Assembly: GCF_014205675.1 (NCBI RefSeq)
Contig: NZ_JACIIX010000007.1
Location: forward strand, 1-64,000
Origin: Novispirillum itersonii
GTDB lineage: Bacteria > Pseudomonadota > Alphaproteobacteria > Rhodospirillales > Rhodospirillaceae
Length of the DNA stretch: 64,000 bases
Reading direction: 5' to 3'
Shown: positions 7,974 through 16,100 of the stretch, in pieces
How positions within the stretch are numbered: the first letter of the stretch is position 1
Layout: each line of letters begins with the position of its first letter
Translations under genes and position numbers: made by a program
The notes under the pieces: model-generated
The model's input: the letters and a program-made list of their open reading frames with translations, nothing else
The model's database searches: none
Told to the model about the DNA's origin: nothing

Positions 7974-8657
7974 TCAGCTTCCCACAAGCCGCTTCACCAA
8001 GCTGTCCACCGCCGCCTCCGCGCGGGAAATTGAGGCGGACAGACGATCATCGCTGAATTCATCATATTCGATGGCAACCGTTTCACACTCAGTCAGGCCG
8101 ATATAAGCCAGTGGCACCCGCAATCCGGCTTCGACCAGATTGGAACCGGCGAGCCGACCCCCATCATCGTATCCATAGTCCCCCCGCGCGGTCAGGATGA
8201 TCAGCGTCTTCCCCGGCGGCAGCATCGGCCAGTACGGTTCTCCTTGCCGGGTCCGGTCGAACCCGAAGGTCAGCCCTACCCGGACAATATTATCAATCCA
8301 GGCCTTCAGCGGTGCGGGAACCCCGAAGTTATACATCGGTGCCCCGATGACAATCAGGTCTGCGGCGATCAGCTCAGAGGTCAGATCATCGCTTTCCCGC
8401 AAAACGGCTTTCTGAGAGTCATCCCGTCGCTCCTGAGGGGTGAAGGCCGCGGCAATCCAGGCTTCCGTGACCGGTGTCGGTGCTGAAACCCCGACATCCC
8501 GGTAGGTTACCGAATCAAGGGGCCGCTGTTCTTTCCAAAGAGTCATAAAGCGCTGACTGAGGCGGCGGGTGTGGGAGCCATAACGGTCCCGTCCTGAGAC
8601 TCCGGTCCGGGCGCTGGAGTCGATGTGAAGAAGGCGGAGAGGGGAAGACAGAGTCAT
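7974..8657 (-). CDS. azoR: FMN-dependent NADH-azoreductase family (AzoR-like) quinone reductase
   Basis: The 227-residue protein has the flavodoxin-like fold of the AzoR/NQO family: LLHIDSSAR near the N-terminus (FMN phosphate loop), IGAPMYNFGVPAPLKAWID in the middle, and ILTARGDYGYDD for isoalloxazine contacts. These enzymes use NAD(P)H to reduce quinones and azo compounds by two electrons, limiting redox cycling; the physiological substrate is usually a quinone. ATG 8657 follows AAGGA at good spacing. It is divergent from a LysR gene across an 84-bp gap with two inverted repeats, so LysR control of this gene is likely. Confidence 0.85.
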   Translation of the reverse strand: MTLSSPLRLLHIDSSARTGVSGRDRYGSHTRRLSQRFMTLWKEQRPLDSVTYRDVGVSAPTPVTEAWIAAAFTPQERRDDSQKAVLRESDDLTSELIAADLIVIGAPMYNFGVPAPLKAWIDNIVRVGLTFGFDRTRQGEPYWPMLPPGKTLIILTARGDYGYDDGGRLAGSNLVEAGLRVPLAYIGLTECETVAIEYDEFSDDRLSASISRAEAAVDSLVKRLVGS

Positions 8658-8673
8658 AAAAAAAATCCTTCAT

Positions 8674-8718
8674 CTATGAGGCTTTCATAGCGCAGACTAA
8701 GGCCGTTTTTATCGGCCT
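8674..8718. promoter_or_regulatory. Divergent azoR/lysR regulatory region with two inverted repeats
   Basis: CTATGA-N5-TCATAG (8674-8690) and AGGCCG-N7-CGGCCT (8700-8718) lie in the 84-bp gap between the divergent reductase and LysR genes. LysR regulators bind interrupted dyads of this kind in shared promoters; the first is the better candidate. Inference from position. Confidence 0.45.
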
Positions 8719-8741
8719 GACGAACGCGAAAACCTCACCGG

Positions 8742-9686
8742 ATGCCTGATATGAATTCATCTGTCAGCCGCCATCGAAAACTGCCACCGCTGACAGCTCT
8801 GCGGGCTTTTGAAGCGGCGGCCCGCCATCTCAGTTTTCGGCAGGCTGCCGAAGAGCTGGCGGTCACGCCGACAGCCATCAGTCACCAGATCCGCCAGCTG
8901 GAGGAGATACTGGAGTGTCCGCTGTTCCTCCGGCAGGTGCGCAGCATTGCGCTGACCCCGCAGGGAGAGGCTCTGTATCCGGTCCTTCGGGACGGCTTTG
9001 ATCGCTTTGAGCAGACCCTCCGGAGTCTGCCTCCCAGAAAACCCCGCGTTGCCGTTACGGTGACGGCGACCACACTGTTGACGGCCCGCCGTCTGTTGCC
9101 CGCGCTACCGGCTTTCCGCGCCCTGTATCCAGCCTATGATCTGCGCTTCCACGCGGCAGATGAGGTCGTGGATTTACGGACCGGGGTTGCAGACGTCGCC
9201 ATCCGCTATGGTGGCGGTCCTCAGGAAGGCTACGTCACAGAACCGCTGCTGTCAGACCGCTATGGGGTGCTCTGTAGCCCCGTCCTTGGGGTGAAAACCC
9301 CGGAGGATCTGCGGCGTGTCCCGCTTCTGCATACGGTCTGGAAGCAATCGGCAAAGTCCCCGGACTGGAAACGCTGGGCAGAGCTGGCGGGTCTTCCGGT
9401 GAACGCCCTCTGCCAGACGGTGTCCTTCCATGAAGATGGCCATGCTCTACAGGCGGCGATTGCCGGGCATGGGGCGGTCATCGCCAGTCTGGTTCTGGCA
9501 CAGGCCGAGATTGAAGCCGGATTGCTGGTTCACCCCTTTGGGCCGGAGATACCCGGAGAGGAATACGCTTTGGTGGCATCTGCGGAGATGTTGGCCTGTG
9601 AGGATGTGCAGGCCGTCCGGAGCTGGCTGAGGGCGGTGATTGGAGGAAAAAGCGGAGAGCCGTCAGTTGGAGAAAGTTTCGACTGA
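8742..9686 (+). CDS. LysR-family regulator (GcvA-like subgroup)
   Basis: The 314-residue protein has a winged helix-turn-helix at residues 15-75 (LPPLTALRAFEAAARHLSF, then TPTAISHQIRQLEE), the usual LysR DNA-binding signature, followed by a substrate-binding domain to about residue 300. PPLTALRAFEAAARHLSF resembles the GcvA subgroup. It is transcribed away from the AzoR-type reductase and most likely controls that gene and itself; the inducer cannot be told. ATG 8742 and ATG 8751 are both possible and neither has a strong ribosome site. Confidence 0.85.
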   Translation: MPDMNSSVSRHRKLPPLTALRAFEAAARHLSFRQAAEELAVTPTAISHQIRQLEEILECPLFLRQVRSIALTPQGEALYPVLRDGFDRFEQTLRSLPPRKPRVAVTVTATTLLTARRLLPALPAFRALYPAYDLRFHAADEVVDLRTGVADVAIRYGGGPQEGYVTEPLLSDRYGVLCSPVLGVKTPEDLRRVPLLHTVWKQSAKSPDWKRWAELAGLPVNALCQTVSFHEDGHALQAAIAGHGAVIASLVLAQAEIEAGLLVHPFGPEIPGEEYALVASAEMLACEDVQAVRSWLRAVIGGKSGEPSVGESFD

Positions 9687-9859
9687 GTGGCCTTTGCTTA
9701 CATAGAAGAGTGTCCCCTGTTCCTGAAGATTCAAAGCGGTGAAGAGGTAAAAGCGGCGTCCATTTGATTGACAATGTCCCAGCCTGAGCCTCTTTCCCCG
9801 GCAGCCAGAAATCTGTGAGTTCTGGCAGAACAGATGGTTTTGGTTCCGCCGTGCGGTGA

Positions 9860-10423
9860 TCAGGAGGACGGAATATGCTGAAGCCCGGCCGTGATCCACG
9901 CCCGGGTCTCCTCCAGAATCTCGTCGGAAAGAGCGGGATCATCAACGGCGCGGGCAAGAATGATGGCCCCGACCATCGCCGCCCAGCTTCCAATGGCCAC
10001 ACGTCGGCTGTCTTCCGGATCCAAAACCGGTAAAGCCTGCTGAATCCGCCCGATCTGGGACCGAAGCCCTTCAGCCATCGCTGCATGTGCCACAGGCGTC
10101 TGGTGCCGGACCGCTGCTGCCAGGCTTGCTGTCGGGCACCCCCCGGCCGGGCTGTCGCGATGACGCGGCGACAGATACGCTTCGACGAACTGCTGAAAGT
10201 CGGCCCCTTCTCCGGAACTTGCCCCGAGGGCATGGGTCAGGGTCTTTGCAACCAGATCGTCCTTCGATGTGAAGTGACCATAGAAGCCGCCATGGGTCAG
10301 ACCGGCGGCTTTCATGACTTCAGACACGGTGACGGCATCGAAGCCCTTCTCGCGGAACATCCTGCTGGCAACGTCCAGAATCCGATGGCGGTTTTCCGCC
10401 ATCTGCTCTCGGCTGACCTTCAT
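9860..10423 (-). CDS. TetR/AcrR-family repressor
   Basis: The 187-residue protein has a TetR helix-turn-helix in residues 10-56 (RILDVASRMFREKGFDAVTV, then GLTHGGFYGHFTSKDDL) and a C-terminal ligand-binding half. A single conserved cysteine, Cys 96 in GGCPTAS, sits near the start of the second domain; in related TetR regulators of reductases a cysteine can sense electrophiles, but that is inference here. ATG 10423 has GGAG upstream; the longer frame to 10471 runs through the operator region. It is divergent from the SDR-OYE-MDR genes and two palindromes fill the gap, so autoregulation and control of those genes are likely. Confidence 0.85.
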   Translation of the reverse strand: MKVSREQMAENRHRILDVASRMFREKGFDAVTVSEVMKAAGLTHGGFYGHFTSKDDLVAKTLTHALGASSGEGADFQQFVEAYLSPRHRDSPAGGCPTASLAAAVRHQTPVAHAAMAEGLRSQIGRIQQALPVLDPEDSRRVAIGSWAAMVGAIILARAVDDPALSDEILEETRAWITAGLQHIPSS

Positions 10424-10453
10424 TCCACATTTCTCCACGAGCCATATTGACAT

Positions 10454-10501
10454 AATCATGATGAGCATCATATTTAATCAATCATGATGATCGTCATGAT
10501 T
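10454..10501. promoter_or_regulatory. Double TetR-type operator between tetR and SDR gene
   Basis: Two palindromes: ATGATG-AG-CATCAT at 10458-10471 (within a longer near-dyad from 10454 to 10474), and AATCATGA-N6-TCATGATT at 10480-10501. Both share the ATCATGAT theme and sit exactly between the divergent TetR and SDR starts, as expected for TetR operators. Confidence 0.7.
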
Positions 10502-10530
10502 ATAGCATCAACAAAACAGAGAGCAATCCC

Positions 10531-11316
10531 ATGACCCTTCCTTCAGTGCTGATCACCGGTGCCTCCACGGGCATTGGTGCCACCTATGCCGACCGTTTTG
10601 CACGCCGGGGTCATGATCTTGTGCTGGTGGCGCGGGACCGTAAGCGCATGGAGGCCCTTGCGGAGCGCCTGCGGCAGGAGACGGGTGTCACCATCGATAT
10701 CCTTCAGGCTGACCTGACTCAGGCCGATGATCTTGCCGTGGTTGAGGCGCGCCTGCGCGACGATGCACACATCGGAATTCTCATCAACAATGCCGGTACG
10801 GCCTTGGGGGGCGGTTTTCTCCAGCAATCGACAGACGATGTCACCCGGTTGGTTGCCCTGAACACCACGGCACCGCTGCGGTTGGCCTCTGCCGTTGCGC
10901 CGCGCTTCGCCGCGGCGGGTGAAGGGGCGATCATCAATATCGGCTCCGTGGTTGGTCTGGCCCCCGAATTCGCCATGACGGTCTATGGCGCGACCAAGGC
11001 ATTCGTACTGTTCCTGTCGCAGGGCCTTGACCTTGAGCTGGGTCCGCAGGGCGTTTATGTCCAGGCCGTGTTGCCTGCCGCCACGCGGACCGAAATCTGG
11101 GAACGTGCCGGTGCTGACGTCAATGCAATGAGCGGGGTGATGGAGGTGGGTGAATTGGTTGATGCGGCGTTGGTCGGGTTTGACCGTCGCGAAGCGGTCA
11201 CCATTCCGCCGCTGCCCGATGTGGAGCAATGGAACAGCTATCAGGCTGCGCGTCAGGCCATTTTGCCGAACACCAGCCAGGAACATGCGGCCACACGCTA
11301 CCGGACCGGTGTCTGA
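10531..11316 (+). CDS. Short-chain dehydrogenase/reductase (SDR) family oxidoreductase
   Basis: The 261-residue protein has the classical SDR signature: TGASTGIG cofactor loop at residues 9-16, NNAG near residue 88, and catalytic Tyr-x3-Lys in VYGATKAF with an upstream Ser (NIGSVVG). The Arg after the first strand (VARDRKR) suggests NADP preference. It is the first gene of a plus-strand trio with an Old Yellow Enzyme and an MDR reductase, divergent from TetR. Substrate is unknown; the context suggests reduction of reactive carbonyls. Confidence 0.85.
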   Translation: MTLPSVLITGASTGIGATYADRFARRGHDLVLVARDRKRMEALAERLRQETGVTIDILQADLTQADDLAVVEARLRDDAHIGILINNAGTALGGGFLQQSTDDVTRLVALNTTAPLRLASAVAPRFAAAGEGAIINIGSVVGLAPEFAMTVYGATKAFVLFLSQGLDLELGPQGVYVQAVLPAATRTEIWERAGADVNAMSGVMEVGELVDAALVGFDRREAVTIPPLPDVEQWNSYQAARQAILPNTSQEHAATRYRTGV

Positions 11317-11374
11317 GGCATACACAAACACCGTCTGGCCCGATGGCCGGCGTTGCACGAAAGATCACCGTCAC

Positions 11375-12469
11375 ATGACTGAAAACACGCTTTTTGCGCC
11401 CTTCACGCTTGGCGCCCTGTCTCTTCCTAACCGTATCGTCATGGCACCGCTGACCCGCAACCGTGCGGGGGCTGGCCTCGTGCCGGGGGGCTTCGCCGCG
11501 GAATACTATGCCCAGCGTGCCAGTGCCGGGTTGATCATCACGGAGGCCACGCAGGTCTCTGTGCAGGCGCAGGGCTATCAGGATACACCCGGCCTTTATA
11601 CGGCGGAGCAGATCGCTGGCTGGCGGCAGGTGACGGATGCCGTTCATGCGCAGGGGGGGCGCATCTTTGTTCAGTTGTGGCACGTTGGCCGTGTCAGTCA
11701 CACTGATCTGCTTGGCGGAGCGGCACCGGTGGCTCCGTCAGCGATCCGGGCAGAGACAAAGGTCTTCGTTAACAACAGCTTTGTCGATGTTTCGGAACCG
11801 CGCGCATTGGAGGGGGATGAGATCCCGGCGATTATCGACTCCTTCCGTCAGGCTGCCGCGAATGCGATGATGGCGGGCTTCGACGGTGTCGAGGTGCATG
11901 GTGCCAACGGCTATCTGCTGGATCAGTTTCTGCGTGAAACCGCCAATGTCCGAACCGACGCTTATGGCGGCAGTCTCGAGAATCGGGCGCGCCTGCTGCT
12001 GGAGGTGACGGACGCCGTGTCACGGCAGATCGGTGCCGGTCGGACCGGTGTGCGCCTTTCCCCGGTTTCACCGGCCAGTGGCATCAAGATCACCGGTCAC
12101 GAACAGCCGCAGTTCGATTACGTTGTGGAGCAGCTCAATCAGCTTGGCATCGCCTATATCCATGTCGTGGAAGGGGCCACTGGCGGGCCGCGCGATGTGG
12201 CTCCGTTTGATTTCGAAAAGCTCCGCCGTCGATTCAGCAACGCTTATATCGCCAACAACGGTTACGGTCTCGACCTCGCGGCCTCACGTCTTGCCGAAGG
12301 CAAGGCGGACCTGTTTGCCTTTGGGCGACCTTTCATCGCCAACCCCGATCTGGTGGAGCGGCTGCGGACCGGTGCACCGCTGGCATCGATTGATCCGGCC
12401 ACAATTTATGGCGGCGGTGCCAAAGGATATACGGATTATCCCGCCCTCACGTCAGCCAATACCCCCTGA
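11375..12469 (+). CDS. Old Yellow Enzyme family alkene reductase (NemA-like)
   Basis: The 364-residue flavoprotein reduces activated C=C bonds of enones, maleimides or nitro compounds with NAD(P)H through FMN. Signature pieces are LPNRIVMAPLTRNRA near the N-terminus, EVHGANGYLLDQFL with the His/Asn pair that binds the substrate carbonyl, and TDAYGGSLENRARLL. The C-terminus keeps FGRPFIANPDLVERL, the phosphate-binding region. ATG 11375 was chosen because the protein then starts at the family N-terminus (MTENTLFAPFTLGAL); the frame upstream overlaps the SDR gene. A TetR regulator beside an OYE recalls the NemR-NemA pairing. Confidence 0.9.
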   Translation: MTENTLFAPFTLGALSLPNRIVMAPLTRNRAGAGLVPGGFAAEYYAQRASAGLIITEATQVSVQAQGYQDTPGLYTAEQIAGWRQVTDAVHAQGGRIFVQLWHVGRVSHTDLLGGAAPVAPSAIRAETKVFVNNSFVDVSEPRALEGDEIPAIIDSFRQAAANAMMAGFDGVEVHGANGYLLDQFLRETANVRTDAYGGSLENRARLLLEVTDAVSRQIGAGRTGVRLSPVSPASGIKITGHEQPQFDYVVEQLNQLGIAYIHVVEGATGGPRDVAPFDFEKLRRRFSNAYIANNGYGLDLAASRLAEGKADLFAFGRPFIANPDLVERLRTGAPLASIDPATIYGGGAKGYTDYPALTSANTP

Positions 12470-12511
12470 CGGAGTGGTGCCGCCGTTCCGCGCGGCCCCC
12501 TTCTTTTCCCC

Positions 12512-12542
12512 TGTCTGCGGTCAGAACGCCTGACCGCAGACA
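12512..12542. terminator. Perfect 13-bp hairpin between OYE and MDR genes
   Basis: TGTCTGCGGTCAG and its exact complement flank a five-base loop. No T-run follows, so it is more likely an attenuator, mRNA stabiliser or factor-dependent stop than a strong intrinsic terminator. Confidence 0.45.
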
Positions 12543-12582
12543 ATCGCAGGCCGTCCCCTCGCCTCCCGGAAAGCAGATCATC

Positions 12583-13584
12583 ATGAAGGCGTTCATCGTC
12601 GATAAGTACAGCAAGGGGCGTGCTCTCCGCCTGGGCGAGATGCCGGACCCCATACCAGCGGACCAGGATGTGCTGGTCAAGATCCATGCGGCTGGCCTCA
12701 ACCCCTTGGATGTGAAAATCCGTGATGGGGCTTTTAAGCTCCTGCTGCCCTACCGGCCGCCGTTCATCTTGGGGCACGATATGGCAGGCATTGTCACCCG
12801 TATCGGGGCGAATGTCCGCGGCTTTAAGGTCGGGGATGCGGTCTATGCCCGCCCGCGGGATGGCCGCATCGGGACTTTGGCGGAGGCGATCGCCGTTGAT
12901 GAGGCCGATCTTGCCTTGCAGCCGAAGACCCTGACCATGGCGGAGGCGGCTGCCATGCCGCTGGTGGGGCTGACAGCCTGGCAGGCCTTGGTTGAGCAGG
13001 CCAACCTACAAAAGGGGCAGAAGGTCCTGATCCATGCCGGGGCCGGTGGCGTCGGGACGTTCGCGATTCAGTTGGCTAAGTATCTGGGGGCAACGGTTGC
13101 CACGACCACCAGCACAGCCAATGTTGACTTTGTCACCGCCCTCGGTGCCGATATCGTGATCGATTACAGGAAGCAGGACTTTGCGACGGTTCTGTCCGGC
13201 TATGATGTCGTCCTGCACAGTCTGGATGCCGACACCCTTGAAAAATCCCTGAGCGTCTTGAGGCCGGGCGGGAAACTGATCTCGATTTCCGGTCCTCCCG
13301 ACCCGGATTTTGCGCGGCGTCAAGGGCTTAACGGGTTGCTGCGTCAGGTTATGCGTCTTCTGAGTTTCAAAATCCGGCGGAAAGCCAAACGTCTGGGGAT
13401 TGACTATTCTTTCCTGTTCATGCGGGCAGATGGCGGTCAGTTGCAACAGATTACGGCATTGATTGAGGCGGGGATCATCCGTCCGGTCATCGATCAGGTC
13501 TTTCCGTTTGAAAAGACCAATGAGGCCTTGGCCTCTCTCGCGGCGGGACGGTCCAAGGGCAAGGTCGTCGTCACCCTGCGCTGA
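12583..13584 (+). CDS. MDR-superfamily NADP-dependent quinone/enone oxidoreductase
   Basis: The 333-residue protein is a zinc-free medium-chain reductase: GroES-like domain in the first 120 residues (LGHDMAGIVTRIGANV) and a Rossmann domain with HAGAGGVGTFAIQLAKYLGA near residues 148-167. The structural-zinc cysteines of alcohol dehydrogenases are absent, as in the zeta-crystallin/quinone oxidoreductase group. A basic patch KIRRKAKRLGIDYSF lies near the C-terminus, as in the NADPH-dependent subgroup. It is the third gene of the TetR-flanked trio; a hairpin separates it from the OYE gene. Confidence 0.85.
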   Translation: MKAFIVDKYSKGRALRLGEMPDPIPADQDVLVKIHAAGLNPLDVKIRDGAFKLLLPYRPPFILGHDMAGIVTRIGANVRGFKVGDAVYARPRDGRIGTLAEAIAVDEADLALQPKTLTMAEAAAMPLVGLTAWQALVEQANLQKGQKVLIHAGAGGVGTFAIQLAKYLGATVATTTSTANVDFVTALGADIVIDYRKQDFATVLSGYDVVLHSLDADTLEKSLSVLRPGGKLISISGPPDPDFARRQGLNGLLRQVMRLLSFKIRRKAKRLGIDYSFLFMRADGGQLQQITALIEAGIIRPVIDQVFPFEKTNEALASLAAGRSKGKVVVTLR

Positions 13585-13604
13585 GGGGGGGGCTTGTCCC
13601 CTGA

Positions 13605-13969
13605 TTTTCCGTCGCCGTTCGGGTGCGTCCTCCGGTATCGGCCGGGCCACGGCCGGGGCTCTGGCGTGGGCTGGCTTCACTGTCTTCAGCACCAGCCGCA
13701 CCCCGGGAGACAACAGCCCGAGGCGGGTGTCGTTGCTGGCGTGCGATGTGACGGAAGAGGCCTCTGTCGTCTCCTTCGCTTCAGAAGTCCTCGCCCGCAC
13801 CGGGCGTATTGACGTTCTTGTCAACAACGCTGGTGTGGGCCTGCTCGGGGGGGCTGAGGGATCCTCGGCCACGCAGGTTCAGCGCCGGTTTGACGTCACT
13901 CTGTGCCGTCTCATGCCGTCCCGGAGATTTGACAGGATCTTACGCCGGGACTTCGGTCTTCCGGGGTAA
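13605..13969 (+). pseudogene. SDR gene remnant, truncated at both ends
   Basis: Directly after the MDR stop one frame encodes clear SDR sequence: SGASSGIGRATAGALAWAGF, CDVTEEASV, then GRIDVLVNNAGVGLLGG. It lacks the first beta strand and any start codon, and after QVQRRFDV the similarity is lost (no catalytic Tyr-x3-Lys), the frame ending at 13969. This is a decayed or deleted short-chain dehydrogenase, distinct from the intact SDR upstream. The rest of the gap between the MDR and DUF2218 genes holds nothing else I can name. Confidence 0.75.
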
Positions 13970-13998
13970 CTTTACCGCCCGGACCGTTTGGATGCGGT

Positions 13999-14295
13999 TC
14001 AGGCGGCGTCGGTCCACTCGACAGACAGCGCTTCGCGCCACCCGAAGCGGACCAGATGATCTTCGACCACCGCCTTGATGCGTCCCAGACCTTCGGGACC
14101 GGCGGCGGTCAGGTGCAGATGCAGGGTCCCGTCGATTGCGGAAAGCTGACAGGTTCCCCAGGAAAACTCCGCCCGGCCGGAGGTTTCGTCATAGTCGACG
14201 GTGATCTTGTGGGCAAAGTGCTTACAGAGCTGGGTCAGATAGCGGCTGGCAGACGGGGTGGCAACAGCGGCATGGGCGTGAACGGGATCGGTCAT
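13999..14295 (-). CDS. DUF2218 family protein in iron-uptake operon
   Basis: The 98-residue protein fits the DUF2218 family: SRYLTQLCKHFAHK near residue 20, a small beta-rich middle, and HLVRFGWREALSVEW at the end. Function of the family is not established, but its genes are often found beside iron or siderophore transport genes. Here it is the last gene of the minus-strand receptor-ABC operon, 12 bases after the ATPase stop, with AAGGAC upstream of ATG 14295. A soluble role in handling the imported ligand is inference. Confidence 0.8.
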   Translation of the reverse strand: MTDPVHAHAAVATPSASRYLTQLCKHFAHKITVDYDETSGRAEFSWGTCQLSAIDGTLHLHLTAAGPEGLGRIKAVVEDHLVRFGWREALSVEWTDAA

Positions 14296-14307
14296 CACAG
14301 AAGTCCT

Positions 14308-15075
14308 TCAGACGGGGAGGGCGCGGTCAGCGAGAACCACCGGGAAACCGGCGGAGCAGGGTTCAACCCGGGCCTCGACGGCATAGGCCCGGGCCAGAAC
14401 CTCTGGCGTCAGGGCATCGGTAGGGGTGGCATCGGCCAGCAGGCCACCGTTGCCAAGAATCAGCAGACGGTCACAGAAGCGGGCGGCCAGATTGATGTCG
14501 TGGATGGCGATCAGGGCCAGACAGCTCCGGCCAGCGGTCAGGCTGCGCACGGTTTGCAGCACGGCCAGCTGCCAGCGCAGATCAAGGGCGCTGGTCGGCT
14601 CATCCAGCAGCAGCAGGCGCGGTTGACGGACCAGAACCTGTGACAGGCCGATCATCTGACGCTGGCCGCCGGACAGTTGTGCCATTTTACGCAGGGCCAG
14701 ATCCCGCAGGCCAAGGCGGTCGAACACCGCCTCAATCCGCTGCTCGGCGCTGGCGGCAGACAGGTCGGGCCGGGTGGCCCGCAGGGTGCTGAGAACAGCT
14801 TCGTAGGCCAGCAGCGGCGACCCCTGCGGTAAGGACTGCGGCAGATAACCGACCCGGTCCGGCTGTCCCCGGCCCAGCAGCGGTTCTCCGTCCAGACGGG
14901 CGTCTCCGCTGGCGGCCTGAAGTCCGGCAAGCGCCCGCAGCAGGGTGGATTTTCCGGCCCCGTTGGCACCAAGCAGCCCGACGACAGATCCGGCCGGAAT
15001 CGGAGCCGGACTGAGACCGGTCAGGACCGGATGACGGCCATACTGCACCGACAAGTCCTTAAGATGCAGGCTCAT
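14308..15075 (-). CDS. Iron/heme/siderophore ABC transporter ATP-binding protein (FecE-like)
   Basis: A 255-residue ABC ATPase with Walker A GANGAGKST at 36-44, signature LSGGQRQ, Walker B LLLLDEPTS and the switch His in AIHDINLA. It energises the FecCD-type permease encoded just upstream, whose stop overlaps its ATG (ATGA at 15072-15075). The frame stays open far upstream but that part is antisense-like Arg/Gly-rich sequence inside the permease gene, so ATG 15075 (MSLHLKDLSVQYG) is the start. Confidence 0.92.
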   Translation of the reverse strand: MSLHLKDLSVQYGRHPVLTGLSPAPIPAGSVVGLLGANGAGKSTLLRALAGLQAASGDARLDGEPLLGRGQPDRVGYLPQSLPQGSPLLAYEAVLSTLRATRPDLSAASAEQRIEAVFDRLGLRDLALRKMAQLSGGQRQMIGLSQVLVRQPRLLLLDEPTSALDLRWQLAVLQTVRSLTAGRSCLALIAIHDINLAARFCDRLLILGNGGLLADATPTDALTPEVLARAYAVEARVEPCSAGFPVVLADRALPV

Positions 15076-16100
15076 CGCCCCCTCCTCTGACTGAGAAGCA
15101 GGGTCATGAACAACGGAATCCCGACCAGCGCGGTGACGATGCCGACCGGCAGAACCAGCCCGGGCACGATGCTCTTGCTGGCGGTGGAGGCCAGACTCAT
15201 CACCAAGGCCCCGGCAAGGGCGGCTCCCGGCAGATAAAAGCGATGATCCTCGCCGATCAGCAGCCGGGCCAGATGCGGACCGACCAGCCCGATAAAGCCG
15301 ATGGTGCCGACGAAAGACACCGCCGCCGCCGCCAGCAGGCTGACCCGCAGCAGCACGATCAGCCGCAGCCGTCCGACCGGGATTCCGAAGGACCGGGCAT
15401 GATCCTCGCCACTGCGCAGGGTGGTCATCGCCCAGGCCTGCCGCAGTGACAGCGGCAGGCAGACCGCCAGCGCCAGCGCCACCAGCGCGTCTTTCTCCCA
15501 CGTGGCCCGGCTCAGGCTGCCCATGGTCCAGAACACGATCTGCTGCACCGCGTCGGCACTGGCGACATATTGGATCAGCCACAGCAGGGCATTCATCACA
15601 AACACCATGGCAATGCCGAACAGCACGATGGTGTCGGCCCCGGCCCCCTGCGTGCGGGCCAGTGCATTGACCAGCAGGGTGGCGGCAACTGCCGCCGCAA
15701 AGGCATTCAGGGGCACCATCCACAGCGCCGGAATGCCGGGGAAGGAGATCTCGAACACGATCCCGCAGGCGGCCCCCAGAGTGGCGGCATTGGTCAGGCC
15801 CAGTGTGAAGGGGCTGGCGAGGGCATTGTTAAGGGTGGTCTGCATCTCCGCCCCGGCCAGCGCCAGAGCCGCCCCGACCAGTACCGCCATCACCGCCTGC
15901 GGCAGGCGGATTTCCCACAGGATGATGTGCAGGGCCGGATCGTTCTCAGCCCGCAGCAGATCGGTCAGGCGGATGCCGGACGGGCCGGTGGCGATGTCGG
16001 TCAGCAGGGCCAGCCCGACGGCGGCCAGCAGTCCGGTCAACAGGGCCACGCGCCCGAGGATATGCCGCCGGTACCCCTGCGCCAGAGAGGCGGCGGTCAT
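15072..16100 (-). CDS. FecCD-family ABC transporter permease
   Basis: A 342-residue polytopic protein of the BtuC/FecCD family with about ten membrane segments; the family hallmark VGTIGFIGLVGPHLARLLIGEDHR is split across the cytoplasmic coupling region (residues near 270-290), and RLPQAVMAVLVGAALALAGA marks the N-terminal part. It forms the inner-membrane channel for an iron chelate, heme or cobalamin-like ligand. ATG 16100 overlaps the stop of the binding-protein gene, and its own stop overlaps the ATPase start, so the three are translationally coupled. Confidence 0.92.
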   Translation of the reverse strand: MTAASLAQGYRRHILGRVALLTGLLAAVGLALLTDIATGPSGIRLTDLLRAENDPALHIILWEIRLPQAVMAVLVGAALALAGAEMQTTLNNALASPFTLGLTNAATLGAACGIVFEISFPGIPALWMVPLNAFAAAVAATLLVNALARTQGAGADTIVLFGIAMVFVMNALLWLIQYVASADAVQQIVFWTMGSLSRATWEKDALVALALAVCLPLSLRQAWAMTTLRSGEDHARSFGIPVGRLRLIVLLRVSLLAAAAVSFVGTIGFIGLVGPHLARLLIGEDHRFYLPGAALAGALVMSLASTASKSIVPGLVLPVGIVTALVGIPLFMTLLLSQRRGR

